Positions 52,959-61,190 of a stretch of DNA of 64,000 nt are shown here, piece by piece (within the stretch, counting starts at the first letter, position 1; each line of letters starts with the position of its first letter). The stretch spans positions 29,816 through 93,815 of the forward strand of contig NZ_AFXQ01000015.1 in the NCBI RefSeq assembly GCF_000224415.1. The letters are read 5' to 3'. Under the pieces are notes generated by a model, which searched no databases, was not told the origin of the DNA, and was given only the letters and a program-made list of their open reading frames with translations. Source of the DNA: Citricoccus sp. CH26A (GTDB lineage Bacteria; Actinomycetota; Actinomycetes; Actinomycetales; Micrococcaceae). Made by a program: the position numbers and the translations under genes.

Positions 52959-53852
52959 ATGCGCGAACTCGTGGTCCTCGGCACCGCCTCCCAGGTCCCC
53001 ACCCGCGAACGGAACCAGAACGGCTACCTGCTGTTGTGGGACGGCGAGGGGTTGTTGTTCGATCCCGGCGAGGGCACCCAACGGCAGATGATCCACGCGG
53101 GCGTCTCCGCCAGCAAGATCACTCGCATCTGCCTGACCCACGTCCACGGGGACCACTGCTACGGTGTGCCTGGCGTCCTGTCCCGCATGGCGCTGGACGG
53201 CGTGGAGCACCCGGTGCACCTGCACTACCCGACCTCCGGAGAGCCGGTGGTTCGTGCTCTGGTGTCCCTCGCCTCGGGACGGCTCGACCTCCGGCTGCAT
53301 CCCCACGGAATCCCGGGTGAGGTGGCCCCCGGGCTGGAGGTCCGCCCACTGGAGCACCGCATCGAGGCCTACGGGTACCGGGTCGGCGAACCGGACGGGC
53401 GGAGGCTGTTGCCGGAGCGGCTCGATGCGGCCGGCATCCATGGCCCGGACATCGGCCGGTTGCAGCGGGAAGGCGTACTGCACGGTGTGTCCCTGGAGGA
53501 CGTCAGCGAGTTCCGTCCCGGCCAGCGCTTCGCCTTCGTCATGGACACCGCCCCGTGCCCCGGCGCGGAGGAGCTGGCGGAGCGGGCGGACCTGCTGGTC
53601 GCCGAGTCCACCTTCGCCGACGCGCAGGCCGACCTGGCCCGGGACTACCGACACCTCACCGCAGGGCAGGCCGGTGCCCTGGCAGCCACCGGCGGCGTGC
53701 ACATCCTGCTCCTGACCCACTTCTCCGCGCGCTACCAGGACCTCGAACCCCTGCGGGCAGAAGCCCGGGCGAGGGCAGGCGACACTGAAGTCCATGTTGC
53801 CCGGGATCTCGACCGGATCCGGCTGCCGAAGCGCCGGCCAGCCCATCCCTGA
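52959..53852 (+). CDS. rnz: Ribonuclease Z-like metallo-beta-lactamase-fold protein
   Basis: A 297-residue protein with the RNase Z order: GTASQVPTRERNQNGYLL, LFDPGEGTQRQM, the zinc motif HVHGDHCYG (near residues 60-68), PLEHRIEAYGYRV, VMDTAPCPGAEEL, the aspartate-linked ESTFADA and the C-terminal LLLTHFSARYQD. RNase Z trims tRNA 3' ends; this matters here since the local tRNA lacks encoded CCA. Lengths agree with the short bacterial form. ATG 52959 starts the conserved MRELVVLG; no strong ribosome binding site precedes it. Confidence 0.9.
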   Translation: MRELVVLGTASQVPTRERNQNGYLLLWDGEGLLFDPGEGTQRQMIHAGVSASKITRICLTHVHGDHCYGVPGVLSRMALDGVEHPVHLHYPTSGEPVVRALVSLASGRLDLRLHPHGIPGEVAPGLEVRPLEHRIEAYGYRVGEPDGRRLLPERLDAAGIHGPDIGRLQREGVLHGVSLEDVSEFRPGQRFAFVMDTAPCPGAEELAERADLLVAESTFADAQADLARDYRHLTAGQAGALAATGGVHILLLTHFSARYQDLEPLRAEARARAGDTEVHVARDLDRIRLPKRRPAHP

Positions 53853-53881
53853 GCGCGCCGGCTGGACCCGCCCGGAGCGCA

Positions 53882-54088
53882 TCACTCCGGCTCCCACCGC
53901 AGCAGGTCTCCGGGCTGGCAGTCCAGCACTTCGCACAGTGCCTCCAGCGTCGTGAACCGCACGGCCTTGGCGCGGCCGTTCTTCAGTACCGCAAGGTTCG
54001 CCGGTGTGATGCCCACGCGCTCTGCCAGTGCTCCCACGCCCATCTTGCGCCTGGCGAGCATGATGTCGATGTCCACCACGATCGGCAT
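53882..54088 (-). CDS. XRE-family regulator paired with DUF2975
   Basis: A 68-residue single HTH domain: VDIDIMLARRKMGVGALAER, VGITPANLAVLKNGRAKAVR and LEALCEVLDCQPGDLLRW. This is the YozG-type regulator that accompanies DUF2975 membrane proteins. Its ATG shares one base with the DUF2975 stop codon (TGATG), so the two are translated together. It probably represses the pair by binding the TATCGT-AAA-ACGATA dyad upstream. Confidence 0.92.
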   Translation of the reverse strand: MPIVVDIDIMLARRKMGVGALAERVGITPANLAVLKNGRAKAVRFTTLEALCEVLDCQPGDLLRWEPE

Positions 54089-54573
54089 CAGATCACCTCG
54101 TCGAGCTCGGACTGCAATGCCCGGGCCTCGGCATCCCGGTCCACGGCCTGGGCCAGCAGCATCCGCTGGACGTAGACCACCAGCGCCACCCCGGCCACCA
54201 CCAGGGCCGCACCGCAGATCAGGCCGACCACACCGGGCGCCGCGGTGGTCGGGGCCAACGCCACGGCGATCCCGAAGACCAACACAGCAGCAACCGCGAT
54301 CGCCCCGGTGATCGTGTCCACGTACCGGAAGGCCGCGGGGGAGAAGACCGTGCCCTGCCGGACCATGGCCAGCAGGCGCCACACGCAGACGGCCACCACC
54401 TGGAGGGTCACGATGCCCAGCACCACGAGGACCACGAGAGTGATCCGCAGCCAGTCCGGTGCCCCGGCCAGGTCCGCCCACAACAGCGGGACGATGACCA
54501 CCTGGACGAACAGCGAACCCGCCAGGGCGACGGCGAGTACGCCGCGCAGGGCGAGGATGGTGATGTTCCGCAT
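54088..54573 (-). CDS. DUF2975 membrane protein
   Basis: A 161-residue protein with four helices: LALRGVLAVALAGSLFVQVV, ITLVVLVVLGIVTLQVVAVC, ITGAIAVAAVLVFGIAVALA and LICGAALVVAGVALVVYVQ. It has the DUF2975 landmarks VFSPAAFRYVDTI and a C-terminal AxxLQSELDEVI. The role is unknown; the family is always encoded with a small XRE regulator, as here. The transcript starts behind a compact operator at 54608-54622. Confidence 0.9.
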   Translation of the reverse strand: MRNITILALRGVLAVALAGSLFVQVVIVPLLWADLAGAPDWLRITLVVLVVLGIVTLQVVAVCVWRLLAMVRQGTVFSPAAFRYVDTITGAIAVAAVLVFGIAVALAPTTAAPGVVGLICGAALVVAGVALVVYVQRMLLAQAVDRDAEARALQSELDEVI

Positions 54574-54607
54574 GAGAGCTCCTCTGATCGAATGTCGAGA
54601 GTAACCT

Positions 54608-54622
54608 ATCGTAAAACGATAA
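54608..54622. promoter_or_regulatory. Operator-like dyad TATCGT-AAA-ACGATA
   Basis: A perfect 6-bp dyad with an AAA spacer, 35 bases upstream of the DUF2975 start on the minus strand. This A/T-rich site stands out from the GC-rich surroundings. It is the natural target of the XRE partner. Confidence 0.65.
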
Positions 54623-54639
54623 CTATTGCCGGGATTTTC

Positions 54640-55015
54640 GGCCTACCCCGCCTACGTCTCCAGTTCCGACCCCATCACCACGGTGCGTGGCGGTGGCAGC
54701 GGTGGGGTGTACATGAACGGGTGCGGAAACACCACTGCCCCCGGAATACGCCGCACCCCATCCAGGGACGCGATGATCTTGGTCGAGTTCGCCGCCAGCA
54801 CCACGAGCTCCAGCAGACCGATCATCACCCCGGCGAACAGCGATGCTCACGGCGTTGTGCTCCATGCTGAACGCCGTGTAGAGGGCGTGCCGCGGGCTCG
54901 TGCCGATGTCCCCGAAGACCACTCCGAGGGCACCCAGGGCCGCCACTCTCCTCGTAGGCAGTCCGGGACCACCTCCGCCCTGCGGTCGAGGAGAAACCAT
55001 GGCGGTATCGTGCAC
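54640..55015 (-). pseudogene. kup (potassium uptake) gene remnant with internal deletions
   Basis: On the minus strand the first piece reads VAALGALGVVFGDIGTSPRH and ALYTAFS, the N-terminal signature of Kup transporters. After about 40 codons the frame changes and reads MIGLLELVVLAANSTKI, then GVRRIPGAVVFPHP, which are pieces from the membrane core and the start of the C-terminal domain. Some 400 codons in between are missing. The remnant ends ELET at a TAG. It is dead. Confidence 0.7.
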
Positions 55016-55037
55016 CCGTACCGGTCACAATGGTCAG

Positions 55038-55772
55038 GTGAGAGACACGCCGCACCAGCCAGTTCCATCGTCCGAGTCCGGGCCCGACGTCGGCCGTGGC
55101 CCGGGTGCCGTCGTCACCGTGCGCGTGGGCCGGGTCCAGCGGCAGGCATGGAACGGCCGTGAACTGTCCACGGCCGCCGCGAAGGACGTCGTCGGCGGCC
55201 CCGTGTCGGTCTCGATCACGGGCCTGGCCGGTGACGAGCAGGGCGATCGAAAGCATCACGGCGGAGTCGAGAAGGCCATCCTGGCCTACGCCCAGGAGAA
55301 TTATGACGCGTGGCAGGCAGACGGCATCGACATCCCGGGGGGCGGATTCTTCGAGAACTTGACCGTGACCGGCTGGCCGGAAGCAGCGGTGCACGCCGGG
55401 GACCTGTTCCGCATCGGCGAGGTCCTGGTCCAGGTCAGCCAGCCCCGGCGCCCCTGCACCACGCTCTCCGCCCGGTGGGCGATGCGCGAGCTGCCCCAGC
55501 TCGTCCAGCAGACCGGCCGCTCGGGCTACTACCTGCGCGTCCTCGAACCCGGACAGATCCGCGCGGGCGACCCGATGACCCTGGTGAGCCGCCTGGACGG
55601 ATCCGTCTCCGTGGCCGAGATCAACCGGATCATGAACGTGGACCGGGACGACCGCGAGGGCGTCGCGCGACTGCTCGCCTCCCCGGAACTGCCGCAGAAA
55701 TGGCGCAGCGGTTTGCAACGCAGGCTCGGCGGTGAGTTCGAGGACGATTCCGCCCGCCTCGGACCGAGCTGA
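55038..55772 (+). CDS. MOSC domain protein (YiiM-like)
   Basis: A 244-residue protein. The MOSC (molybdenum cofactor sulfurase C-terminal) domain shows ITGLAGDEQGDRKHHGGVEK, AILAYAQENYDAW, GGGFFENLTVTG and the conserved cysteine in QPRRPCTTL. YiiM-like proteins reduce N-hydroxylated compounds with Moco. The GTG at 55038 is taken as start; a preceding AATGGTCAG offers only weak base-pairing. It is followed by the photolyase 40 bases later. Confidence 0.88.
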   Translation: MRDTPHQPVPSSESGPDVGRGPGAVVTVRVGRVQRQAWNGRELSTAAAKDVVGGPVSVSITGLAGDEQGDRKHHGGVEKAILAYAQENYDAWQADGIDIPGGGFFENLTVTGWPEAAVHAGDLFRIGEVLVQVSQPRRPCTTLSARWAMRELPQLVQQTGRSGYYLRVLEPGQIRAGDPMTLVSRLDGSVSVAEINRIMNVDRDDREGVARLLASPELPQKWRSGLQRRLGGEFEDDSARLGPS

Positions 55773-55812
55773 CCAGAACGGTCCTGACAGACCCGGCCAG
55801 TACGCTGGGCAC

Positions 55813-57270
55813 ATGCCTGAGACGCCGTCCATGCAGTCGCCTGACACGGGCTCCGCGCGCCCGCTGACCATCGTCTGGTTCCGTGATGACCTGCGCGTGG
55901 CCGACCACCCGGCCCTGACCGCAGCGCGGGAGGCGGGCGCCGTCGTCGGGCTCTGGATCCGGGAGGCGCGGGACGCCGAGGGGCGCGGACCCCGGCCTCT
56001 GGGTGGGGCCACCCGCTGGTGGGCACACCGGTCCCTCGAGGTGCTCGCCGTCGAGCTCGAGGAGCTGGGCATCCCGCTGGTGTTCGCCGCCGGGCCGGCC
56101 GCTGAGGTGCTGCCCGCGGTGGCCTCCGGTCTGCAGGCCTCCGCGGTGACGTGGAGCCGCCGGTACGCCCCGGCCTCCCGCGCCCTCGACGCCCACCTGA
56201 AGGACGGGCTGCGCGCCGCCGGGCTGGAGGTCCACAGCCACCCGGGGTCCCTGCTCGTGGAACCATGGGAGGTCAGCACCGGATCCGGCGGCCACTACAA
56301 GGTGTTCACCCCGTTCTGGAAGGCCGCCGCGGACCTGCCGGTCGGGGCGCCGCTGCCGGCGCCCGAGCCCCAGGACCCGCCCGCCGGGCTGTCCGGACGC
56401 CTGGACCGGCTGCACCGCGACGGCACCGTGGTGCCGCTGGGTCAGCTGGACCTGTTGGACGAGGACCCCCGGTGGTGGGAGGAGACCGTCGCCCGGTACT
56501 GGGAGCCGGGTTGCGTCACCGCCGGGGAGGCGCTGGCCGGCCTGGAGGAGACGGTGACCGGATACAGCACCACGCGGGACGTCCCGGGCGATGACCACGG
56601 CACCTCCCGGCTCTCACCGCGCCTGCGCTTCGGTGAGCTCTCCCCCCGTCAGCTGGTGCACGCGGTCACCGCGCATCCCGAGCTGGGGGTCCCGGAGAAC
56701 GAGGACCGCCGCGCCTGGGTGCGCCAACTGTACTGGCGCGAGTTCTCCTGGCACCTCACCTACCACTGCCCGCCGCTGGAGTCCGGGCCGCTGCGCCCGG
56801 AGTTCCGCGCCTTCCCCTGGGAGCCCGACGACGACGCGCTGCGGGCCTGGCAGCGCGGGCGCACCGGGGTGCCCCTCGTCGACGCCGGCATGCGTCAGCT
56901 CTGGCAGTCCGGCTGGGTGCACAACCGGGTGCGGCTCGTGGTCGGCAGCTTCCTGGCCAAGAACCTCCTGCACCCGTGGTGGGACGGGGAGCAGTGGTTC
57001 TGGGACACCCTGGTGGACGCGGACGAGGCGAACAACCCGGTGTCCTGGCAGTGGGTGGCCGGCTGCGGGGCGGACGCCGCCCCCTACTTCCGGGTGTTCA
57101 ACCCCGAGACCCAGCGCGAGCGCTTCGACCCGGACGGCGTCTACGTACGCCGGTGGGTCCCCGAGGCGGTGGAACCCCTCAGCGGCTACCCCGAGCCCAT
57201 CGTGGACCTGAAGGAGTCCCGCCGGCACGCCCTGGACGCCTACGAGGAGATGAAGAACGCCGCGTCCTGA
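55813..57270 (+). CDS. phr: Deoxyribodipyrimidine photolyase / cryptochrome family
   Basis: A 485-residue flavoprotein. It has the antenna-binding Rossmann domain (IVWFRDDLRVADHPAL at residue 20) and the FAD helical domain with TSRLSPRLRFGELSPRQ, the WREFSWHLTYH segment, TGVPLVDAGMRQLWQSGWVH, NRVRLVVGSFLAKNLL, and DADEANNPVSWQWVAGCG. These residues bind FAD and the pyrimidine dimer in class-I CPD photolyases. It repairs UV-made dimers using light. It probably shares a transcript with the MOSC gene. Confidence 0.94.
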   Translation: MPETPSMQSPDTGSARPLTIVWFRDDLRVADHPALTAAREAGAVVGLWIREARDAEGRGPRPLGGATRWWAHRSLEVLAVELEELGIPLVFAAGPAAEVLPAVASGLQASAVTWSRRYAPASRALDAHLKDGLRAAGLEVHSHPGSLLVEPWEVSTGSGGHYKVFTPFWKAAADLPVGAPLPAPEPQDPPAGLSGRLDRLHRDGTVVPLGQLDLLDEDPRWWEETVARYWEPGCVTAGEALAGLEETVTGYSTTRDVPGDDHGTSRLSPRLRFGELSPRQLVHAVTAHPELGVPENEDRRAWVRQLYWREFSWHLTYHCPPLESGPLRPEFRAFPWEPDDDALRAWQRGRTGVPLVDAGMRQLWQSGWVHNRVRLVVGSFLAKNLLHPWWDGEQWFWDTLVDADEANNPVSWQWVAGCGADAAPYFRVFNPETQRERFDPDGVYVRRWVPEAVEPLSGYPEPIVDLKESRRHALDAYEEMKNAAS

Positions 57271-57318
57271 CCGCTGGGGACCACCGGCGGGCGGCGACGG
57301 CCACGGAGGGCGTCAGGA

Positions 57319-58476
57319 TCAGGGGGTGACCCCGAGGACCAGGTCATCGCCCTCGGAGGGGTCACCTCGCCCGTCGGTGTTGTTCGTCAGGACCCAGAGC
57401 GCACCGTCCGGGGCCACGACGGCATCCCGCAGCCGGCCGTACTCACCGGACCAGTGGGTGGCGGACGTGCCGGGGTCCGCGACAGGAACGGTCCGCAGGA
57501 CCTCGCCGCGCAGGTTCGCGATGTACAGCGTCCCGTCCAGCGCGGCCATCCCGCTCGGACTGGCCTCGGCCGGGGACCACTGCTGGACCGGGTCGATGAA
57601 CTTCCCCTGCGCGCCGGAGCCGCCTCCCGCGATGCCCTCGACCTCCGGCCAGCCGTAATTGCCGCCGGGCTCGATCACGTTCAGCTCGTCCCAGGTGTTC
57701 TGCCCGAATTCGGTGGCGAACATCGTGCCGTCCTCGGCCCACGCCAACCCCTGCACGTTGCGGTGCCCCGAGCTGTAGACCGGGGAACCGGGGTCCGGGT
57801 TGTCCTCGGGGACCGTGCCGTCCGGGGCCAGGCGCAGGATCTTCCCCGCGAGTGATGCCGGGTCCTGGGCGCTCGCGCGATCACCGGCGTCACCGGTCCC
57901 GGCGTAGAGCATCCCGTCGGGTCCGAAGGCGATCCGCCCGCCGTTGTGGTTGCCGGCGGCGGGCAGGCCCTCGATGATCGTCTGCGCCGGACCCAGTCCC
58001 AGGCCTCCCGCCTCGCCGGTGAGGGCGAAGCGCTGGATGCGATTGCCCCCGGCGGCGGTCGAATAGGCGTAGAGCCATCCGGCTCCCTCACCGTCGGCCA
58101 GGACGGCCAGTCCCAACAGTCCGCCCTCACCCCGGTGGACCACACCCTCGACCGTGCCGACCTCGCGCGTGCTGGCCTGCTCGGTGCCCACCCCCGTCAG
58201 TTCGAGGACCGTGCCGTCGTCGCGCTGGCTGACCAGGGCGGCGCCCCGGTCCGTGAAGGCGATCGACCACGGCGCGTCGAGCCCGCCCACCACCGTCCGC
58301 GGGGCGGAACCCGCCCGGGGCGCGGCGTCTGCGGCACCGCCGGCGGACGGCGGGCCGGGACTGCCGGACGGTGCCGGGGTCCCGCCGGCACCGCCACCGG
58401 GCGTGCCACAACCGGCCAGCAGCACGGCGGCGGCCAGCGCGAGTGTGCAGCGGGAGATCCTCCGGTGACTCGTCAC
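57319..58476 (-). CDS. PQQ-type sugar dehydrogenase (soluble glucose dehydrogenase-like) lipoprotein
   Basis: A 385-residue protein with a lipoprotein signal (LALAAAVLLAGC, Cys about 20), then a Pro/Gly/Ala-rich linker and a six-bladed beta-propeller. The propeller shows LDAPWSIAFTDRG, HRGEGGLLGLAV, AGNHNGGRIAFGPDGMLYAG, SSGHRNVQGLAW, ATEFGQNTWDELNVI and GNYGWPEVEG, all matching the GSDH/HHIP-like family; the AGNHNGG histidine is the catalytic base in sGDH. It acts outside the membrane on sugars. The GTG at 58476 lies four bases after the EthD stop. Confidence 0.9.
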   Translation of the reverse strand: MTSHRRISRCTLALAAAVLLAGCGTPGGGAGGTPAPSGSPGPPSAGGAADAAPRAGSAPRTVVGGLDAPWSIAFTDRGAALVSQRDDGTVLELTGVGTEQASTREVGTVEGVVHRGEGGLLGLAVLADGEGAGWLYAYSTAAGGNRIQRFALTGEAGGLGLGPAQTIIEGLPAAGNHNGGRIAFGPDGMLYAGTGDAGDRASAQDPASLAGKILRLAPDGTVPEDNPDPGSPVYSSGHRNVQGLAWAEDGTMFATEFGQNTWDELNVIEPGGNYGWPEVEGIAGGGSGAQGKFIDPVQQWSPAEASPSGMAALDGTLYIANLRGEVLRTVPVADPGTSATHWSGEYGRLRDAVVAPDGALWVLTNNTDGRGDPSEGDDLVLGVTP

Positions 58477-58480
58477 GGGG

Positions 58481-58855
58481 TCAGACGACCTGCCGTTCCT
58501 GGGTGACGAACGCGTGAGAGGTGGCGAAGTCCACGAACTTGGCCTCGTCCTCGAGGAGCCGCCCGGCGGCCTTCTCCCCATCCGGGCTCGAGAGCGCGGC
58601 CACGAGGTCCTCGAGGGAGTCCCACCAGACCTCGGACGTGCCGTCCGGGGGCGTCTCCAGGGACATGCCGCGGGCCTTGGCGAACGCGGCGTTGACGGGC
58701 GTGTCCAGCGGACGGCTCTGGACGTACCTGGTGAAGCCGAGCACCGGCTGGAGTTCCCTCATCAGGTCCGCGTGCCCACCGGACCAGTACTCGTGGAACT
58801 CCTCTGGAGTCAGTTCGGGGCGCCGGCGGGCAACGTAGACGAGCTTCACGGCCAT
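58481..58855 (-). CDS. EthD-domain protein
   Basis: A 124-residue ferredoxin-like (dimeric alpha/beta barrel) protein: VKLVYVARRRPELTPEEFHE, YWSGGHADLM, FTRYVQSRPLDTP, EVWWDSLEDLVAAL and KFVDFATSHAFVTQE. EthD proteins accompany oxidative degradation enzymes; most are of unknown function. AGGAGG precedes the ATG by eight bases. It is translationally close to the sugar dehydrogenase and 94 bases downstream of the PRISE reductase. Confidence 0.88.
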   Translation of the reverse strand: MAVKLVYVARRRPELTPEEFHEYWSGGHADLMRELQPVLGFTRYVQSRPLDTPVNAAFAKARGMSLETPPDGTSEVWWDSLEDLVAALSSPDGEKAAGRLLEDEAKFVDFATSHAFVTQERQVV

Positions 58856-58949
58856 CTGGGTCCTCCTGGTCGATGCGGCGTGCGAGGGATGATCCTCGGT
58901 CCGATGATCCCCGCTGCGCCACCGCCGCCGGTAGGTTTCGGGCGCGCGG

Positions 58950-60059
58950 TCAGTTGTTCCCGAACGCAGGCAGCACCCTCTGCTCCACGAGGCGGTCGAA
59001 GAGGGCCAGCAGGCGGGTCTCGGTGTCCAGCGCGTCGGCGAAACCGGCCTGCCGGATCTTCACGGTGGAGGTGATGTTGTCCGCCTCGTGGTGGAACAGG
59101 AAGTCCCCGACGCCCCAGCCCACGAGCTGCTCGAAGGGGGTGGGCACCAGCCCGTGCCGGTCGACCAGGTGTTGCCAGATCTCAGCACGGGTGGGCATCG
59201 CCTCCGTGAGGGACATCTGTTGCGGGGCGGCGTAGTCCATGCCGAAGTGCTCGGCGAACCGTGGCCAGAGCTGGGACCAGCGGAACTGGTCGCCGTTGGT
59301 GACGTTGAAGACCTGGTCCCGGGCGGAGGCGGCCGAACCGGCCCAGACGGTGGCGCGGGCCAGCAGTTCGGCGTCGGTGGTCTGGTAGAGCACGTCGTAG
59401 GCGGCCCGGGTGCCGGGGAAGCGCAGCGGCAGGCCGAGTTCCTTGCAGATCGCGGCGTAGACGCCGATGACCAGCAGCAGGTTCATCGGGTTCCCGGTGG
59501 CGTAACCGGTGACGCCCTCCGGGCGCAGGGCGGTGAAGGAGAAGCCGCGCTCGGCCGCGGCGTCCCGGAGTAGGTCTTCCTGGGTGTAGTAGAAGTGCGG
59601 GGCGATCAGCCGGGGGTCGGATTCCTTGGCCGGGGTGTTGAAGAACCCCAGGTGGTGCCCGTAAGCCTTGCCGCCCTGGTAGACGGTGACATGGCGCAAC
59701 GGAGCACCGGTGGCCGCCAGGGCGTCCAAGGTGTGACGCAGCAGGGCGTCGTTCGCTGCGATCGCCTCGGTATCGGTGGCCTTCTCCAGGTAGGCGGCGA
59801 ACACCAGGTGGGTGACGTCCTCGACACCGGGCGCGGCGCCGAGGCCGGTGGTGGCGGCCTCGGCGTCGAGCAGGTCCACCCGGTGATGGGCCCAGGGCAC
59901 GTCCCCGGGCTCCCGGCGGCTCACCCCGTGCACGTCCCAGCCCAGCCGGGCGTACTCGCGCGCGGCGTAGGAGCCGATCAGGCCGCCGTCCCCGGCCACC
60001 AGCACGGTGCCGCCCCCGGTGGGCAGCTCGGTGAGGTCCAGGCCGGGTGTCGTGGTCAT
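58950..60059 (-). CDS. PRISE-type short-chain reductase (progesterone 5-beta-reductase-like)
   Basis: A 369-residue NAD(P)-dependent reductase. It has the Rossmann loop VAGDGGLIGSYAAREYARLG, a GVSRREP cofactor segment, and the family marks VYQGGKAYGHHLG (lysine of the atypical catalytic pair) and PHFYYTQEDLL (tyrosine). PRISE enzymes reduce enones. Further on are NVTNGDQFRWSQLWPRFAEH and ITSTVKIRQAGF, typical of the C-terminal half. It follows the aldo/keto reductase by 64 bases on the same strand, probably in one transcript. Confidence 0.9.
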   Translation of the reverse strand: MTTTPGLDLTELPTGGGTVLVAGDGGLIGSYAAREYARLGWDVHGVSRREPGDVPWAHHRVDLLDAEAATTGLGAAPGVEDVTHLVFAAYLEKATDTEAIAANDALLRHTLDALAATGAPLRHVTVYQGGKAYGHHLGFFNTPAKESDPRLIAPHFYYTQEDLLRDAAAERGFSFTALRPEGVTGYATGNPMNLLLVIGVYAAICKELGLPLRFPGTRAAYDVLYQTTDAELLARATVWAGSAASARDQVFNVTNGDQFRWSQLWPRFAEHFGMDYAAPQQMSLTEAMPTRAEIWQHLVDRHGLVPTPFEQLVGWGVGDFLFHHEADNITSTVKIRQAGFADALDTETRLLALFDRLVEQRVLPAFGNN

Positions 60060-60123
60060 GGTGTGGCTCCATTCATGGGCAGGGGGGAGAAGGTCGGGGG
60101 AGGAGGGGGGACGGTGCGTGGGT

Positions 60124-61068
60124 TCAGGCGAAGATGGCCGAGGCGGCGTCCAGGGTGGCGACCTCGTCGGCGGTGAGCTCCAGCGCCGGTGCGGCCATCA
60201 GGGCCGGCAGCTGCTCGGGCTTCGAGGCCGAGGCGATCGGGGCGGTGACGGTGTCCTTGGCCAGCAACCAGGCCAGGGCCACGGTGGCGGGCTCGGCGTC
60301 GCGTGCCTCGGCGATTCGCACCAGCTCGTCCACGACCTTCAGGCCGTCCTCGGTGAGGTAGCCGGCGGCGAAGTCCTTGCGGTCGGCGCCCTCCAGGTCC
60401 TCGGCGGTGCGGTACTTGCCGGTGAGGAAGCCGGAGGCCAGGGCGAAGTACGGGAACACCGCGACGTCGAAGTCCCTCGCGATCGGGGCGTAGCCCTGTT
60501 CGTAGTCCGCGCGGGCCAGCAGGTTGTACTGCGGCTGGATGGCCACCGGCGCCGGCTGGCCGAGGCGCTGGGCGGTGTCGAACCACTCGCGCATCCGCTC
60601 GGGGGTGAAGTTGGACAGCCCGACGTGCTTGACCTTGCCGGACTCCACCAGGGAGCCGGCGATCTTCACCTGCTCCTCGATGGAGACGTCCTCGTCGTCA
60701 TAGTGGGCGTAGTACAGGTCGATGTAGCCGGTCTGCAGGCGCTGGAGCGACTCGTCCAGGGCGGCCGCGGCGTTCTGGGCCGAGAGTCCCTCGCGGCCCG
60801 GCTTGCCGCCGAGCTTGGTGGCCAGGATGACCCGATCGCGGTTGCCGCGAGCGGTGAACCACTCCCCGAGCACGCGCTCGGAGTCGCCGCCGTCGGACCC
60901 CTCGGCCCACATGGCGTAGGAGTCGGCGGTGTCGATGAAATTGCCGCCGGCGGCCACGAAGGCGTCCAGCACGGCGAAGGAGGTCTCCCGGTCCGAGGTC
61001 CAGCCGAAGGTGTTGCCACCCAGGTTCAGCGGGAAGACGTCGAGATCGGTGCGGGGGATCAGGGTCAT
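60124..61068 (-). CDS. Aldo/keto reductase
   Basis: A 314-residue TIM-barrel NADPH oxidoreductase. Catalytic residues fit Asp/Tyr in FIDTADSYAMWAEGS, Lys in ILATKLGGKPG and His in LYYAHYDDEDV; QPQYNLLAR and ALASGFLTGKYRT are the usual later strands. Its ATG at 61066-61068 has GAGGAG upstream. The promoter lies inside a large dyad at 61124-61173, so a dimeric repressor likely controls this reductase and the PRISE reductase downstream. Confidence 0.93.
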   Translation of the reverse strand: MTLIPRTDLDVFPLNLGGNTFGWTSDRETSFAVLDAFVAAGGNFIDTADSYAMWAEGSDGGDSERVLGEWFTARGNRDRVILATKLGGKPGREGLSAQNAAAALDESLQRLQTGYIDLYYAHYDDEDVSIEEQVKIAGSLVESGKVKHVGLSNFTPERMREWFDTAQRLGQPAPVAIQPQYNLLARADYEQGYAPIARDFDVAVFPYFALASGFLTGKYRTAEDLEGADRKDFAAGYLTEDGLKVVDELVRIAEARDAEPATVALAWLLAKDTVTAPIASASKPEQLPALMAAPALELTADEVATLDAASAIFA

Positions 61069-61123
61069 GAGGGCTCCTCGGGGTCGGTTTCGGTTCCGGA
61101 TTGCGGTGCGACGCTCCGCAGAA

Positions 61124-61173
61124 TACTTGCCACGGAAAGTCAATCTAGGACAGATAACTTTCCGCGTCAAGTA
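61124..61173 (-). promoter_or_regulatory. Promoter embedded in a 17-bp imperfect dyad, upstream of the aldo/keto reductase
   Basis: TACTTGCCACGGAAAGT (61124-61140) and ACTTTCCGCGTCAAGTA (61157-61173) are inverted repeats matching at 15 of 17 positions. On the minus strand TTGACG (61165-61170) and TAGATT (61142-61147) form a -35/-10 pair with a 17-base spacer. A bound regulator would cover the whole promoter. Confidence 0.7.
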
Positions 61174-61190
61174 ATGGGTGTCGTGGCGCC

